Shown here: one piece after another, positions 15,260-23,838 of the stretch
Layout: every line of letters begins with the position of its first letter
Numbering within the stretch: the first letter of the stretch is position 1
Assembly (NCBI GenBank): GCA_949440065.1
Contig: CASRZP010000001.1
Location: 1-41,303, forward strand
Direction: 5' to 3'
From: an uncultured Bacilli bacterium
GTDB lineage: Bacteria > Bacillota_I > Bacilli_A > RF39 > UBA660
Length of the DNA stretch: 41,303 bases
Position numbers and translations under genes: made by a program
The notes under the pieces: generated by a model
Database searches by the model: none
Told to the model about the DNA's origin: nothing
What the model saw: only the letters and a program-made list of their open reading frames with translations

Positions 15260-16257
15260 ATGGAAGAAAAAAATAACATAGTAATATATCAATTAGAAGA
15301 TGGTAAAACAAAAATAGATGTAAAACTTGAAGATGAAACTGTATGGTTATCCCAACAACAAATGGCAGAATTATTTTCTACATCCAGAACAAATATTGTT
15401 GAACATATAAATAATATTTATAAAGAAGAAGAATTGAATAAGAATTCAACATGTCAAAATTTCCGACAAGTTCGAATAGAAGGTAATAGAACAGTAAATA
15501 GAGAGATTCCATATTACAATTTAGATATGATTATATCTTTAGGATATAGAATAAAATCAAAAGTTGCTACTAATTTCAGAAGATGGGCAACTGAAAGATT
15601 AAAAGAATATATGGTCAAAGGTTTCACTATGGATGATGAAAGACTTAAAGGGAATGGTGGAGGAAATTATTGGAAAGAATTACTTGCTAGAATTAAAGAT
15701 ATAAGATCGTCTGAAAAAGTATTATATAGACAAGTTCTTGATTTGTATGCAACAGCTGTAGATTATGATCCTAAAGACAGTAAGTCAATTGAATTTTTTA
15801 AAATTGTTCAAAATAAACTTCATTATGCGGCACACGGAGAGACTGCTGCTGAAATTGTTTATGAAAGAGCGGATGCTAAAAAAGATAATATCTTACTACA
15901 TGGGAGAATTCGCCTGATGGTAAGATACTAAAATCGGATGTAATAATTGCTAAAAATTATTTAGATGAAAAAGAAATTAAGAACTTGAATAATTTAGTCA
16001 ACTTATTTTTAGATATTGCCGAAAATAATGCTGAAAGAAATATTGCGATGTATATGAATGATTGGAAGAACGAAGTGGAAAATGCGTTAAAAGTATTTCA
16101 TTATGATATTTTAGAGGGAAAAGGTAAAATATCACACAAACAGGCAAAGGAAAAAGCAGAAAGTGAGTATGAAAAGTACAAAGTTATTCAAGACAATAAT
16201 TATGTATCTGATTTTGATAGATTGTTAAGTGAAACAAAGCAAATAGAAAATAGGTAA
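15260..16257 (+). pseudogene. RhuM-family protein, frameshifted
   Basis: The RhuM family is named after a Salmonella pathogenicity-island protein and is common in accessory islands near restriction or toxin-like genes; its biochemical role is unsettled. The first 210 residues carry the DNA-binding-like start (VWLSQQQMAELFSTSRTNI), then FRQVRIEGNRTVNREIPYYN, VATNFRRWATERLKEY and KLHYAAHGETAAEIVYERADAKKDN. The frame is lost near 15895; dropping back one frame gives TTWENSPDGKILKSDVIIAKNYL, then IAMYMNDWKNEV and GKISHKQAKEKAESEYEKYK to the normal end. A single A lost in the TTA-ACT context explains it. An internal start at 15985 probably makes no useful protein. Confidence 0.85.
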
Positions 16258-16348
16258 ATTGCACATTTTATAAATTATCAGCCCTCAAATTATACAACAT
16301 AGCAAAAAATTTTAAAATAAATGATATAAAAGTAGAAGGAGAAATATT

Positions 16349-16705
16349 ATGGCAAGGGTATTAAAAAATAAAAAGCTAGTAAATACAAGATTAGCAACTA
16401 ATTATGGTGGATGGATGTATTGTGATAAATGTAATGAAAATATAGGATATTTATGTTATTCAACCTATGATAAATTAGAGCTAAAATATAAATGTAATTG
16501 TGGAAGTCAAGGAAATGTTGTATTGGATTTTGAAGATAGTAAGATAGGACAAAATTGTAATGATGAATTAGTTATGATAAAAAATAGATTTTGTTGTCCT
16601 AAAGATAATGAGCCATTGATTACAATATTAGATAAAAAAGTAGTGAGTTACCAAATGAAAATTACTTGTAAATCATGTTTAAAACTTTATAAAAAAGAAA
16701 AGTAA
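16349..16705 (+). CDS. Small multi-cysteine zinc-ribbon protein of unknown function
   Basis: A 118-residue protein without membrane segments. It has about ten cysteines, mostly paired: CDKC and CNC in the first half, CC and CKSC in the second, consistent with two zinc ribbons. I do not recognise a family. It lies 29 bp before the DUF5131 gene in the same orientation, with an AGAAGGAGA ribosome site, and probably belongs to the same transcript. The A-rich codon use is like the neighbouring cargo. Confidence 0.6.
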   Translation: MARVLKNKKLVNTRLATNYGGWMYCDKCNENIGYLCYSTYDKLELKYKCNCGSQGNVVLDFEDSKIGQNCNDELVMIKNRFCCPKDNEPLITILDKKVVSYQMKITCKSCLKLYKKEK

Positions 16706-16734
16706 TTGTTAAATTGTTTTAGGAGTGAATTTAT

Positions 16735-17451
16735 ATGGCAATGTGGAATCCTTGGAGAGGATGCAAAAAATGTAGTAATGGATGCTTGCATTGCTATATT
16801 CATAAAGGTGATGCAAAAAGAAATATTAATACGAATGGCATAATAAAAACAAAAGATTTTGAAAAACCAATAGAAAGATTGAATAATGGTAATTTTAAAA
16901 TGAAATCGGGTATTGTATATCTATGTTTTTCTACTGACTTTTTAATTGAAGATGCAGATAAATGGCGAAGTCATTGTTGGAACATGATAAGAGAAAGGCA
17001 AGATTGTACTTTCTTATTTTTAACCAAAAGAATTGATAGGTTTATGAAGTGCATTCCAGAGGATTGGAATGATGGATATGATAATGTAGTTGTATGTTGC
17101 ACGATTGAGGATCAAAAAAATGCTGATTATCGATTATCAATTTTTAAGGAACTACCAATAAAGCATAAATGTATCACCGCTCAACCACTATTAGAGAATA
17201 TAGATATCGAAAAATATCTTGATGAGATTGAACTTGTAGTAGTAGGTGGTGAGTCAGATGTAAATGCAAGACCATTAGAGTTTGATTGGGTTTTAAATAT
17301 TAGGGAGCAATGTATAAGAAAAAATGTTAACTTTGAATTTAGACAATGTGGGACTTATACAATAAAAGAGAAAAAAATATATAAATTGCAAACAAAAGAT
17401 TTATGTAAGCAAGCAAAATTAGCCAATATTGATTATAAAAGTAATCGCTAA
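16735..17451 (+). CDS. DUF5131 (phage Gp37/Gp68-like) family protein
   Basis: A 238-residue protein of the DUF5131 family, first seen in mycobacteriophages and common on mobile DNA. It begins with the signature WNPWRGCKKCSNGCLHCY (Cys10, Cys17, Cys20), a CxxxxxxCxxC arrangement that suggests an iron-sulfur or radical-SAM-like site, then IVYLCFSTDFLIEDAD, FLFLTKRIDRF, CCTIEDQKNADYRL and VVVGGESDVNARPLEFDWV. The conserved GGES and DW positions are intact, so the gene looks functional. Activity is not established for the family. Location in the secA-prfB cargo beside a broken rhuM supports horizontal acquisition. Confidence 0.8.
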   Translation: MAMWNPWRGCKKCSNGCLHCYIHKGDAKRNINTNGIIKTKDFEKPIERLNNGNFKMKSGIVYLCFSTDFLIEDADKWRSHCWNMIRERQDCTFLFLTKRIDRFMKCIPEDWNDGYDNVVVCCTIEDQKNADYRLSIFKELPIKHKCITAQPLLENIDIEKYLDEIELVVVGGESDVNARPLEFDWVLNIREQCIRKNVNFEFRQCGTYTIKEKKIYKLQTKDLCKQAKLANIDYKSNR

Positions 17452-17538
17452 ATTCGTAATTTAATAAACTCAACTTTTAGTTCATGTTATATTGTTATCT
17501 TTTAATATATAGTAAAATTAAGAAAGGAGAAAAACTAT

Positions 17539-18138
17539 ATGGATCAAATGAAAATAGGTAAATTCATCAGTACTAAAAGGAAGGAAAAGAAGATAACACA
17601 AAGTGAGTTAGCAGAAAAGTTAAATATAACAAATAGAGCTATTTCTAAATGGGAAAATGGTTTTTGTTCACCCGATGCTAGTAATATGTTAGATTTATGT
17701 AAAATACTTGATATTAAGATAAATGATCTATTTAGTGGAGAAATTGTAGATATGAAAGATAACGAAAAAATATTGGAAGAAAATTTACTAGAAATGACAA
17801 GAATGAAAGAGCAAAGAGATAAAGAACTTTTATGGTTAGAATTGTTTATTGGAATAATTGTATCCATTTTTATGTTGACTTGTATTTTTCTTGCCACATT
17901 TATTGATATGCCAAATTGGTTAAAAGTTAGTATCATTATTATATCAATTGTCCAATTTGCTTTTGGTATAAGTTACGTTATTAGAATTGAACAAATTGCA
18001 GGGTATTATGAATGTGATAAATATCATTATCAATATATTCCATCATACAAAAGTGTATTATTCGCTTGTCATATTAATCGAACAAGAAAAATGAAATGTC
18101 CTCAGTGTCATAAAAAACTTGGCATAAAAAAATATTGA
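17539..18138 (+). CDS. XRE-family regulator with membrane segments and C-terminal zinc ribbon
   Basis: A 199-residue protein. Residues 5-65 are a Cro/C1-type helix-turn-helix (TQSELAEKLNITNRAISKWENG). After a charged coiled segment come two hydrophobic helices (about 100-120 and 128-148), then a tail ending in MKCPQCHKKLG, a single CxxC zinc-ribbon-like pair. This layout is frequent in Firmicutes as a membrane-tethered regulator or sensor; the target genes are not evident. It has an AAAGGAG ribosome site and stands alone between the DUF5131 gene and the lipoprotein. Confidence 0.75.
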   Translation: MDQMKIGKFISTKRKEKKITQSELAEKLNITNRAISKWENGFCSPDASNMLDLCKILDIKINDLFSGEIVDMKDNEKILEENLLEMTRMKEQRDKELLWLELFIGIIVSIFMLTCIFLATFIDMPNWLKVSIIIISIVQFAFGISYVIRIEQIAGYYECDKYHYQYIPSYKSVLFACHINRTRKMKCPQCHKKLGIKKY

Positions 18139-18207
18139 CAAAATAACGAATTACAAATAAAAAGTAGTAAAAATTTTAATTTTAATGCAAAAGAGAAATT
18201 CTATATA

Positions 18208-18236
18208 TTGAATATTTTCAAATCTTATTATATAAT
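18208..18236 (+). promoter_or_regulatory. SigA-type promoter for the lipoprotein gene
   Basis: TTGAAT at 18208-18213 and TATAAT at 18231-18236, spaced by 17 bp. Confidence 0.7.
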
Positions 18237-18275
18237 ATGTAATGAACAGAGATGTTTAATTTATGAGGAGGAAAT

Positions 18276-18752
18276 ATGAAGAAAATATTAGGAATTGGTT
18301 TAGCAGCAGTATGTGTGTTAGGCTTAGCAACAGGATGTGGTGCAAGTGAAGAACAAAAAACAATGACTTGTACTTTAGAACGTAAAGATGTTACGAATGG
18401 ATATGAGTTAGCATCTACTTACAAAGTATATTACACAGGAAAAGCAGTAGATAAGGTTGAAACTGTAGAGACAGTAACTTCTGATGACGATGAAATTCTA
18501 GAAACATTTAAAACAACACTAAATACAACTTATGATTCAATGAATAAGGCTTACGGTGGTTATACGTTCAATGTTACAAAAAAAGACAAAGAAGTAAAAT
18601 CAGAAACTACAATTGATTATAGCAAATTAGATGTAGAACAATTAATTAAAGATGAACCAACAATGAAAAATTATGTTGATTCAAAAAATAAAATTACATT
18701 GAGCGGAATTACTTCTATGTATGAAGCACAAGGTGCTACTTGTAAAAAGTAA
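18276..18752 (+). CDS. Small lipoprotein, possibly DUF1307/YehR-like
   Basis: A 158-residue lipoprotein. The signal peptide ends in the lipobox LATGC, giving lipidated Cys21. The mature part has TMTCTLERKDVTNGYELASTYKVYYTGKAVDKVE, which resembles the DUF1307 (YehR-type) lipoproteins of unknown role, and a second and third cysteine at TMTC and near the C-terminus (GATCKK) that could form a disulfide. It has its own promoter and terminator, so it is a single-gene unit. Family assignment is moderate. Confidence 0.7.
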   Translation: MKKILGIGLAAVCVLGLATGCGASEEQKTMTCTLERKDVTNGYELASTYKVYYTGKAVDKVETVETVTSDDDEILETFKTTLNTTYDSMNKAYGGYTFNVTKKDKEVKSETTIDYSKLDVEQLIKDEPTMKNYVDSKNKITLSGITSMYEAQGATCKK

Positions 18753-18775
18753 AAGCGGAGAAATCCGTTTTTTTT
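18751..18775 (+). terminator. Intrinsic terminator of the lipoprotein gene
   Basis: AAAAGCGGA, loop GAAA, then TCCGTTTTT gives a stem of up to 9 bp including one G-T pair, with a T-run after it. It begins in the stop codon. Confidence 0.85.
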
Positions 18776-19282
18776 ATATGATAGGAAAGTTCTCATAAAG
18801 GTGAAAAACAATGAAAAAAATAACGGATTTATTCACTAGAAAAACAATTCAAAATTATAGATAAATTTAGTTGATAAACTTAAGTAAAAGACTTAGTATA
18901 AATAGCATCGAAAGAAGGTGGCACCATCTGTAGTTGTCTGTGGAGTGTTTTTTAAGCACGTTGAATCAGAAAAAGCCAACCGTGAGGTTTGTTATGGAAT
19001 TTTTAAAATTTATTTTGAAAATTTCATTTTTGTTCTATAGAAATTTAGTTATTTGTAATAGATCTTTACTTATAGGAACACATATAAAAGTTTGAGCATA
19101 TTTCTCTACCAATTTACTACCTTTCCAAGTGAAAATATTAAAACTGATAAAAAGTTATTTAAAAATATATTACTTTTTGGTTGGGAAAACAAAAAATGTA
19201 AAAAATTAACACAAAAAAACTACTGTAATTTTATGACGTTCCCTTTATAATAATATTGAAGGGAGCAAGTGATGAGAAAAAT
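18776..19282 (+). other. Spacer with a GC-richer, structured patch; no gene assigned
   Basis: About 500 bp without a recognised gene. A 17-codon ORF (18811-18864, MKKITDLFTRKTIQNYR) follows an AAAGGTG site. A 40-codon frame at 18918-19040 (GTG start; VAPSVVVCGVFFKHVESEKA and onward) has an AAGAAGG sequence before it. The stretch 18910-18995 is visibly richer in G+C than its surroundings and can fold: CACGTTG at 18957-18963 against CAACcGTG at 18977-18984 with one bulge, or alternatively ACC-GTGA-GGT. It may be a small RNA, a remnant of a lost gene or a short peptide gene. The rest, 19040-19282, is AT-rich and shows nothing I can name. Confidence 0.35.
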
Positions 19283-19311
19283 TTGATTGATTGGGCTAAT
19301 TCATGTATAAT
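19283..19311 (+). promoter_or_regulatory. SigA-type promoter for prfB
   Basis: TTGATT at 19283-19288 and a perfect TATAAT at 19306-19311, 17 bp apart. The start should fall near 19318, 26 nt before the prfB ATG. prfB therefore has its own promoter, independent of secA. Confidence 0.8.
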
Positions 19312-19343
19312 AAAAGTCATGATAATAGAAATGAGGTTCAATA

Positions 19344-20442
19344 ATGGAATTAAATGAAGAAAAACGTTTATTAGAAAGACAAGAAAAAGAAATCAATGAA
19401 TTATGGAGGTCTCTTTGACGGAGAATCACTAAATCAATTGATAAATCAGTTAGAAAATAAAACTCATGAAGAAAACTTTTGGACTGATCCTAATGAAGCG
19501 GAAAAGGTGATTAAAGAATTAAATGAAGTTAAAAGTACAGTAGGAATTATCACTAATTTGCGTGCTTTAGTAGAAGAGATAAATACTTTGATAGATTTAT
19601 TAACATTAGAATTTGATAGTGAGTTACAAAATCAATTTATCAATAAAAAAGAAGAATTAGAAAAGACTTTACAAGAAGCAAGAGTACTTCTATTACTTTC
19701 TGGACCCTATGATGCTAAAGATTGCATTTTAGAAATTCACGCTGGCGCTGGAGGAACGGAAGCTTGTGATTGGGCATTAATGTTATACCGAATGTATTTA
19801 CGTTGGTGTGAAAAACATCACTTTAAAGTTGAACTACTTGAATATTTAGATGGAGAAGAGGCAGGGGTAAAAAGTGTAGCTATAATGGTGAAGGGAATTC
19901 ATGCCTATGGTTATTTAAAAGGCGAAAAAGGGGTTCATCGTTTAGTTAGATTATCTCCATTTGATGCGAATAATAAGCGTCATACCTCCTTTGCTTCTAT
20001 TGATATTACACCAGAGTTTGATAAGGATATTGAAGTAAATATACAAGAGTCTGATTTAAAAATTGATGTATATCGTGCATCAGGTGCTGGAGGACAACAC
20101 GTCAATACCACAGATAGTGCTGTTCGTATTACGCATTTACCAACGAAAATTGTAGTTACTTGCCAAAATGAGAGAAGTCAAATACAAAATCGGGAAATGG
20201 CTATGCGAATGCTAAAAAATAAGCTTTATTTGCTAGAAATGGAAAAACAGAATGAGCAATTAAATGCCGTTAAAGGAGTTCATCAAAATATTGAATTTGG
20301 ATCTCAAATTAGAAGTTATGTAATGCATCCATATTCTTTAGTAAAAGACCATCGAAGTAATATCGAAACAAGCAATGTAGGAAAAGTGTTAGATGGGGAG
20401 ATAGACCTATTTATCGAAGGTTATTTAAAAGGAGGTAATTAG
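19344..20442 (+). CDS. prfB: Peptide chain release factor 2, with programmed +1 frameshift
   Basis: RF2 ends translation at UGA and UAA. The 5' frame starts at ATG 19344 (MELNEEKRLLERQEKEINEL) and reaches CTT TGA; ribosomes slip +1 there and continue as DGESLNQLINQLENKTHEEN. The joined product is about 365 residues, normal for RF2. The anticodon-like tripeptide SPF occurs in RLVRLSPFDANNKRHTSFAS, and the catalytic GGQ is in RASGAGGQHVNTTDSAVRI. Calling the gene from the ATG at 19396 would miss the true N-terminus. Downstream genes start immediately at its stop. Confidence 0.97.
19405..19419 (+). promoter_or_regulatory. prfB recoding site
   Basis: GGAGG, a 3-nt spacer, then CTT TGA C. The internal Shine-Dalgarno-like sequence at this exact distance, the slippery CTT and the UGA C context are the standard elements of RF2 autoregulation: low RF2 favours slippage and more RF2. 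Confidence 0.96.
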
Positions 20443-21327
20443 ATGGACTTACTAAAAAATGAGAACAATCCTGTTGAAATTATTAAAAAGATTTATCAAA
20501 AGTCAAGGATCAGTCGATATATTCAATTTACATTGGGTGTATTGCTTATGGCTTTAGCATTTAATTTATTTTTAGAGCCAAATTCACTAGTTTCTGGAGG
20601 ATTAAGTGGGATATCTATTATTGTAAAACGTTTAATAGGTATACAACCATCTACGTTTATTTTCTTTGGTTCCATTGTCTTACTTGGTGTTAGTTATATC
20701 TTTTTAGGAAAAGAAAAAACTATTTTGTCTATCATCGGCTCAATTCTTTTTCCTTTATTTGTTCATGTAACCCAAAATATTCATGTATACATTGACATAG
20801 ATAATTCTCAATTATTATTAAGTGCCATTTTTGGTGGTGTAATGACAGGAATTGGTAGTGGAATGATTTTTAAATCAGGTTTTACTACGGGAGGAACTGA
20901 TATTCTAAATCAAATTGCCGCTAAATATATCAAAATTAGTTTAGGAAAAGCAGTGCTAATTATTGATGGAACCGTTGTGTTAAGTGGAATTTTTCTTTTT
21001 GGAATTACCAAATGTATGTATGGACTCATCGTCTTATACATCATCAGTATTATGATTGATAAAGTGATTTTAGGTATATCAGATAGTAAAGCCTTTTATA
21101 TTATTACAAGCGAGGAGAAAAAGGTTGAACAATTTATCTTAGAGGTATTAAATCACGGTGTAACCATTTTTAATGCTAAGGGAGGATTTTCTAAGGAAAA
21201 ACAAAATGTTTTAATGTGTGTTGTTCCAACGAAAGAATATTTTAAATTGAAAGAGGGCATTCACGAGATAGATGATAAAGCATTCTTTGTGGTAACAGAT
21301 GCTTATGAAGTCTTTGGAGGAGAGTAA
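20443..21327 (+). CDS. YitT family membrane protein (first of a tandem pair)
   Basis: A 294-residue protein. Five or six hydrophobic segments in residues 20-210 form the YitT/DUF161 membrane domain (LFLEPNSLVSGGLSGISIIV, FKSGFTTGGTDILNQI), and the C-terminal 80 residues are a DUF2179 domain (AFYIITSEEKKVEQFIL, VTIFNAKGGFSKEKQNVLMCVVP). The function of the family is unsettled. The ATG directly follows the prfB stop, with AGGAGG inside the prfB end, so translation is coupled. A YitT homologue (yvjA) lies near ftsEX in Bacillus as well. Confidence 0.9.
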   Translation: MDLLKNENNPVEIIKKIYQKSRISRYIQFTLGVLLMALAFNLFLEPNSLVSGGLSGISIIVKRLIGIQPSTFIFFGSIVLLGVSYIFLGKEKTILSIIGSILFPLFVHVTQNIHVYIDIDNSQLLLSAIFGGVMTGIGSGMIFKSGFTTGGTDILNQIAAKYIKISLGKAVLIIDGTVVLSGIFLFGITKCMYGLIVLYIISIMIDKVILGISDSKAFYIITSEEKKVEQFILEVLNHGVTIFNAKGGFSKEKQNVLMCVVPTKEYFKLKEGIHEIDDKAFFVVTDAYEVFGGE

Positions 21328-22199
21328 TGGAGAAGATACTTTCTAAAATAAAAAAGAAACACTTAGTAAAAAGATTCATTTTATTAACAATTGCCTTATT
21401 GATTTCTGCGATATTATTTAATTTATTCTTACTTCCTAGTAAAATTGTATCAGGAGGGACGCCAGGATTATCCATCATTTTAGATTATGCATTTGGTTTT
21501 AGACCTTCCTTAGTTGTCTTTTGGGTATCTTTAATTTTACTCTTATTTAGTTTTTTCTTTCTTGGCGTAGAAAAAACTTCTGGTTCTGTGTTAGCAACGT
21601 TCATATATCCTATATTTATTGATTTGACTGCTCCTATTGGAAGTGTAATTAAGTTTGATATGACAGACTTAGTTTTAGTTGCTGTTATTGTAGGTGTCGT
21701 TGGAGGGATTGCTAATGGCATTATTTTTAAAACAGGATTTACTAACGGTGGTTTAGCAATTATTAGTCAAATTCTTTATCAATACTTTCGAATATCGATT
21801 AGCAAAAGTAACTTTGTTTTAAATGGGCTAGTGATGTTAGTTGGTGGAATTTACTTTGGATGGACTAATGTGATGTATGCAATTATTATTTTGTATATTA
21901 ATAGCTTAATGGTGGATAGAGTCTTACTTGGAATTAGTAGAAACAAAACATTTTATTTAATTACCGATAAAGAAGATGAAATAGAAGAATTTTTAATGAA
22001 AGTCATTGGTAGAAAATTTACTATTTTTCAAGTGACAGGAGGATTTAAAAAGAAAAAAAAACATGTATTTATGTGTGTTGTTCCAATGAGAGATTACTTT
22101 AAAATAACCGAAGCCATTAGGATAATGGATAAAGATGCCTTTTTTGTTGTAACAGACTCTTATGAAGTATCTTATCAACAAAAAACGACAAATTCGTGA
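21327..22199 (+). CDS. YitT family membrane protein (second of a tandem pair)
   Basis: A 290-residue paralogue of the preceding protein with the same two domains: membrane part with LFLLPSKIVSGGTPGLSII and FKTGFTNGGLAIISQI, then DUF2179 with TFYLITDKEDEIEEFLM and FTIFQVTGGFKKKKKHVFMCV. The ATG shares one base with the stop of its neighbour (TAATG). The two copies are clearly diverged, so the duplication is old. They may work as a heteromer. Confidence 0.9.
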   Translation: MEKILSKIKKKHLVKRFILLTIALLISAILFNLFLLPSKIVSGGTPGLSIILDYAFGFRPSLVVFWVSLILLLFSFFFLGVEKTSGSVLATFIYPIFIDLTAPIGSVIKFDMTDLVLVAVIVGVVGGIANGIIFKTGFTNGGLAIISQILYQYFRISISKSNFVLNGLVMLVGGIYFGWTNVMYAIIILYINSLMVDRVLLGISRNKTFYLITDKEDEIEEFLMKVIGRKFTIFQVTGGFKKKKKHVFMCVVPMRDYFKITEAIRIMDKDAFFVVTDSYEVSYQQKTTNS

Positions 22200-22213
22200 A
22201 TATATGTTATAAT
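22185..22213 (+). promoter_or_regulatory. Promoter for ftsE-ftsX-M23
   Basis: A perfect extended -10, TGTTATAAT at 22205-22213, with ACGACA (4 of 6 against TTGACA) exactly 17 bp upstream. It lies over the end of the second yitT gene. Confidence 0.65.
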
Positions 22214-22243
22214 GATATAGTGAAAGTAAAAGAAGGTGGTAAA

Positions 22244-22942
22244 ATGGATTTAATTCGCATGAAAAATGTGAAAAAACAATATAAAAATGGTGTTACCGCG
22301 ATTTATGATTTAAATTTAAAAATTGCTAAAGGTGATTTTGTCTTTTTAATCGGTGGTTCGGGAAGTGGAAAAAGTACTTTGATTAAAATGTTGTATCGAG
22401 AAGAAAAGCCAACGGAAGGTGAAATTATCGTAGGTGGCATTAATGTAGCGAAGTTAAGAAATAAAAAGGTATATAAATTAAGGCGAAAACTAGGTATTGT
22501 CTTTCAAGATTATCGTTTATTGCCTAAGCTAAATGTTTATGAAAATGTATGTTTTGCGATGGAAGCGATAGGTGCTAAGAAAGATGAAATTAGAACAAAG
22601 ACCTTAAGAGCAATTGAACTTGTTGGGCTAAAGGCAAAAATACATAATTATCCTGATCAATTATCGGGGGGTGAACAACAACGTGTAGCTATAGCTAGAG
22701 CTATAGTAAATGAACCAAAGTTACTAATTTGCGATGAACCAACGGGAAATTTAGATCCTGAGCGTAGTATGGAAATTGTAAAAGTATTAGAGGATATCAA
22801 TAAAACTTGTAGTACCACAATCATCATGGCGACTCATGATCGAGATATTGTCAATCAAATGCAAAAGAGAGTAATCGTGTTAAAAGATGGACATTTGGCC
22901 AAAGATTATGAGAAAGGAACGTATGATAATGAGAATATTTAG
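22244..22942 (+). CDS. ftsE: Cell-division ABC transporter ATPase FtsE
   Basis: A 232-residue ABC ATPase that with FtsX forms a membrane complex transmitting ATP hydrolysis to peptidoglycan hydrolases outside. Walker A is GGSGSGKS (37-44), then the Q-loop VFQDYRLLPKLNVYENV, the signature LSGGEQQR, Walker B LLICDEPTGNLDPE and the H-loop ATHD. The start is ATG 22244 with AGAAGGTGG before it; an earlier GTG at 22196 lies upstream of the promoter -10 and is rejected. It overlaps ftsX. Confidence 0.96.
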   Translation: MDLIRMKNVKKQYKNGVTAIYDLNLKIAKGDFVFLIGGSGSGKSTLIKMLYREEKPTEGEIIVGGINVAKLRNKKVYKLRRKLGIVFQDYRLLPKLNVYENVCFAMEAIGAKKDEIRTKTLRAIELVGLKAKIHNYPDQLSGGEQQRVAIARAIVNEPKLLICDEPTGNLDPERSMEIVKVLEDINKTCSTTIIMATHDRDIVNQMQKRVIVLKDGHLAKDYEKGTYDNENI

Positions 22943-23828
22943 AATGTTTGCTCGCAATATTCGCGATGCATTTAAAAGTGTTTTTAGAAATTTTAGTTTA
23001 TCACTAGCTTCCATTTCTTGTATTTCTGTAACACTAATTATCGTTGCTGTAGCTTTAGTAGCATCAGTTAACGTCAAGAATTTCACCAAAGAATTAGAAC
23101 GAACCGTAACCATTAATGTCTTTCTTGAAGAGGATGTTACCGATGAAGTCATAAAAGAGTTAGATGAGAAAATAAAAAAGCTAGATAATTTAGCAAGTTA
23201 CTATTTCCAAACCAAAGAAGAAGCAACAAAAGAGTTTCAATCATCTAGTGAAATTTTAGATGGTGTGGTGAATAGTTGGAAAGAAGGGGAAACCCCACTT
23301 CTTAATAACTTTAGAATTAAAGTAAAAGATATTAACTATATTGATGATACGGTAAAAGAGTTGAGAACCTTTAGTGGAATTAAGGCGATTAAATATGGTG
23401 AAGAGTGGGTAGGACAAATGGCAACAGCCTTTGGAGCAATTGAAAAAGTAACGTATGGAATTGTTATTGCCTTAACCATTGTTACCGTTTTCTTAATTAT
23501 GAATACCATCAAATTAACTATCTTTTCAAGAAAAAGAGAAATTTCTATCATGCGTCTTGTTGGGGCAAGTAATATTAATATAAAAATGCCATTTATTATC
23601 GAAGGTATGGTACTTGGTGCTCTAGGTTCAATTGTACCAATTATCATTATCACCTTTGGATATTTAAAATTTTATCATCATTTTGATGGTTATTTATATT
23701 TTAAAGTAATTCAATTAGTAAAACCAGAACCATTTATGTATTATGCTAGTGCCATTGTCTTAGTCATTGGTATGTTAGTTGGTATGATTGGTAGTGCTAG
23801 CGCTGTTAAAAAATATTTAAAAGTATAG
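22929..23828 (+). CDS. ftsX: Cell-division ABC transporter permease FtsX
   Basis: A 299-residue permease with the FtsX layout: one transmembrane helix near residues 25-45 (ASISCISVTLIIVAVALV), an extracellular loop of about 120 residues that contacts hydrolases, then three more helices (IEKVTYGIVIALTIVTVFLI, the GALGSIVPIIIITFGYL region and the last near the C-terminus). It contains RKREISIMRLVGAS, the FtsX/MacB coupling segment. The start could be ATG 22923 or 22929; AGGA spacing and the start MRIFRMFARNIRDAFKS favour 22929. Either overlaps ftsE, as usual. Confidence 0.94.
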   Translation: MRIFRMFARNIRDAFKSVFRNFSLSLASISCISVTLIIVAVALVASVNVKNFTKELERTVTINVFLEEDVTDEVIKELDEKIKKLDNLASYYFQTKEEATKEFQSSSEILDGVVNSWKEGETPLLNNFRIKVKDINYIDDTVKELRTFSGIKAIKYGEEWVGQMATAFGAIEKVTYGIVIALTIVTVFLIMNTIKLTIFSRKREISIMRLVGASNINIKMPFIIEGMVLGALGSIVPIIIITFGYLKFYHHFDGYLYFKVIQLVKPEPFMYYASAIVLVIGMLVGMIGSASAVKKYLKV

Positions 23829-23838
23829 AAGGTGTAAG

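Noticed and set aside
14932..15279. Minus-strand ORFs at the end of secA
   Set aside because: Low-complexity Phe/Ile-rich translations of the A-rich coding strand, without ribosome sites.
15895..16257. RhuM frameshift as programmed recoding
   Set aside because: There is no slippery sequence or stimulating element at the break, and a single lost A explains it.
18914..18928. T-box-like GGTGGCACC
   Set aside because: There is no upstream stem I with a specifier and no terminator after it, and the next gene is prfB rather than a tRNA-ligase or amino acid gene.
22196..22243. Upstream GTG start extending ftsE by 16 residues
   Set aside because: The codon precedes the extended -10 of the ftsE promoter and lacks a ribosome site, and the added residues are not part of FtsE.
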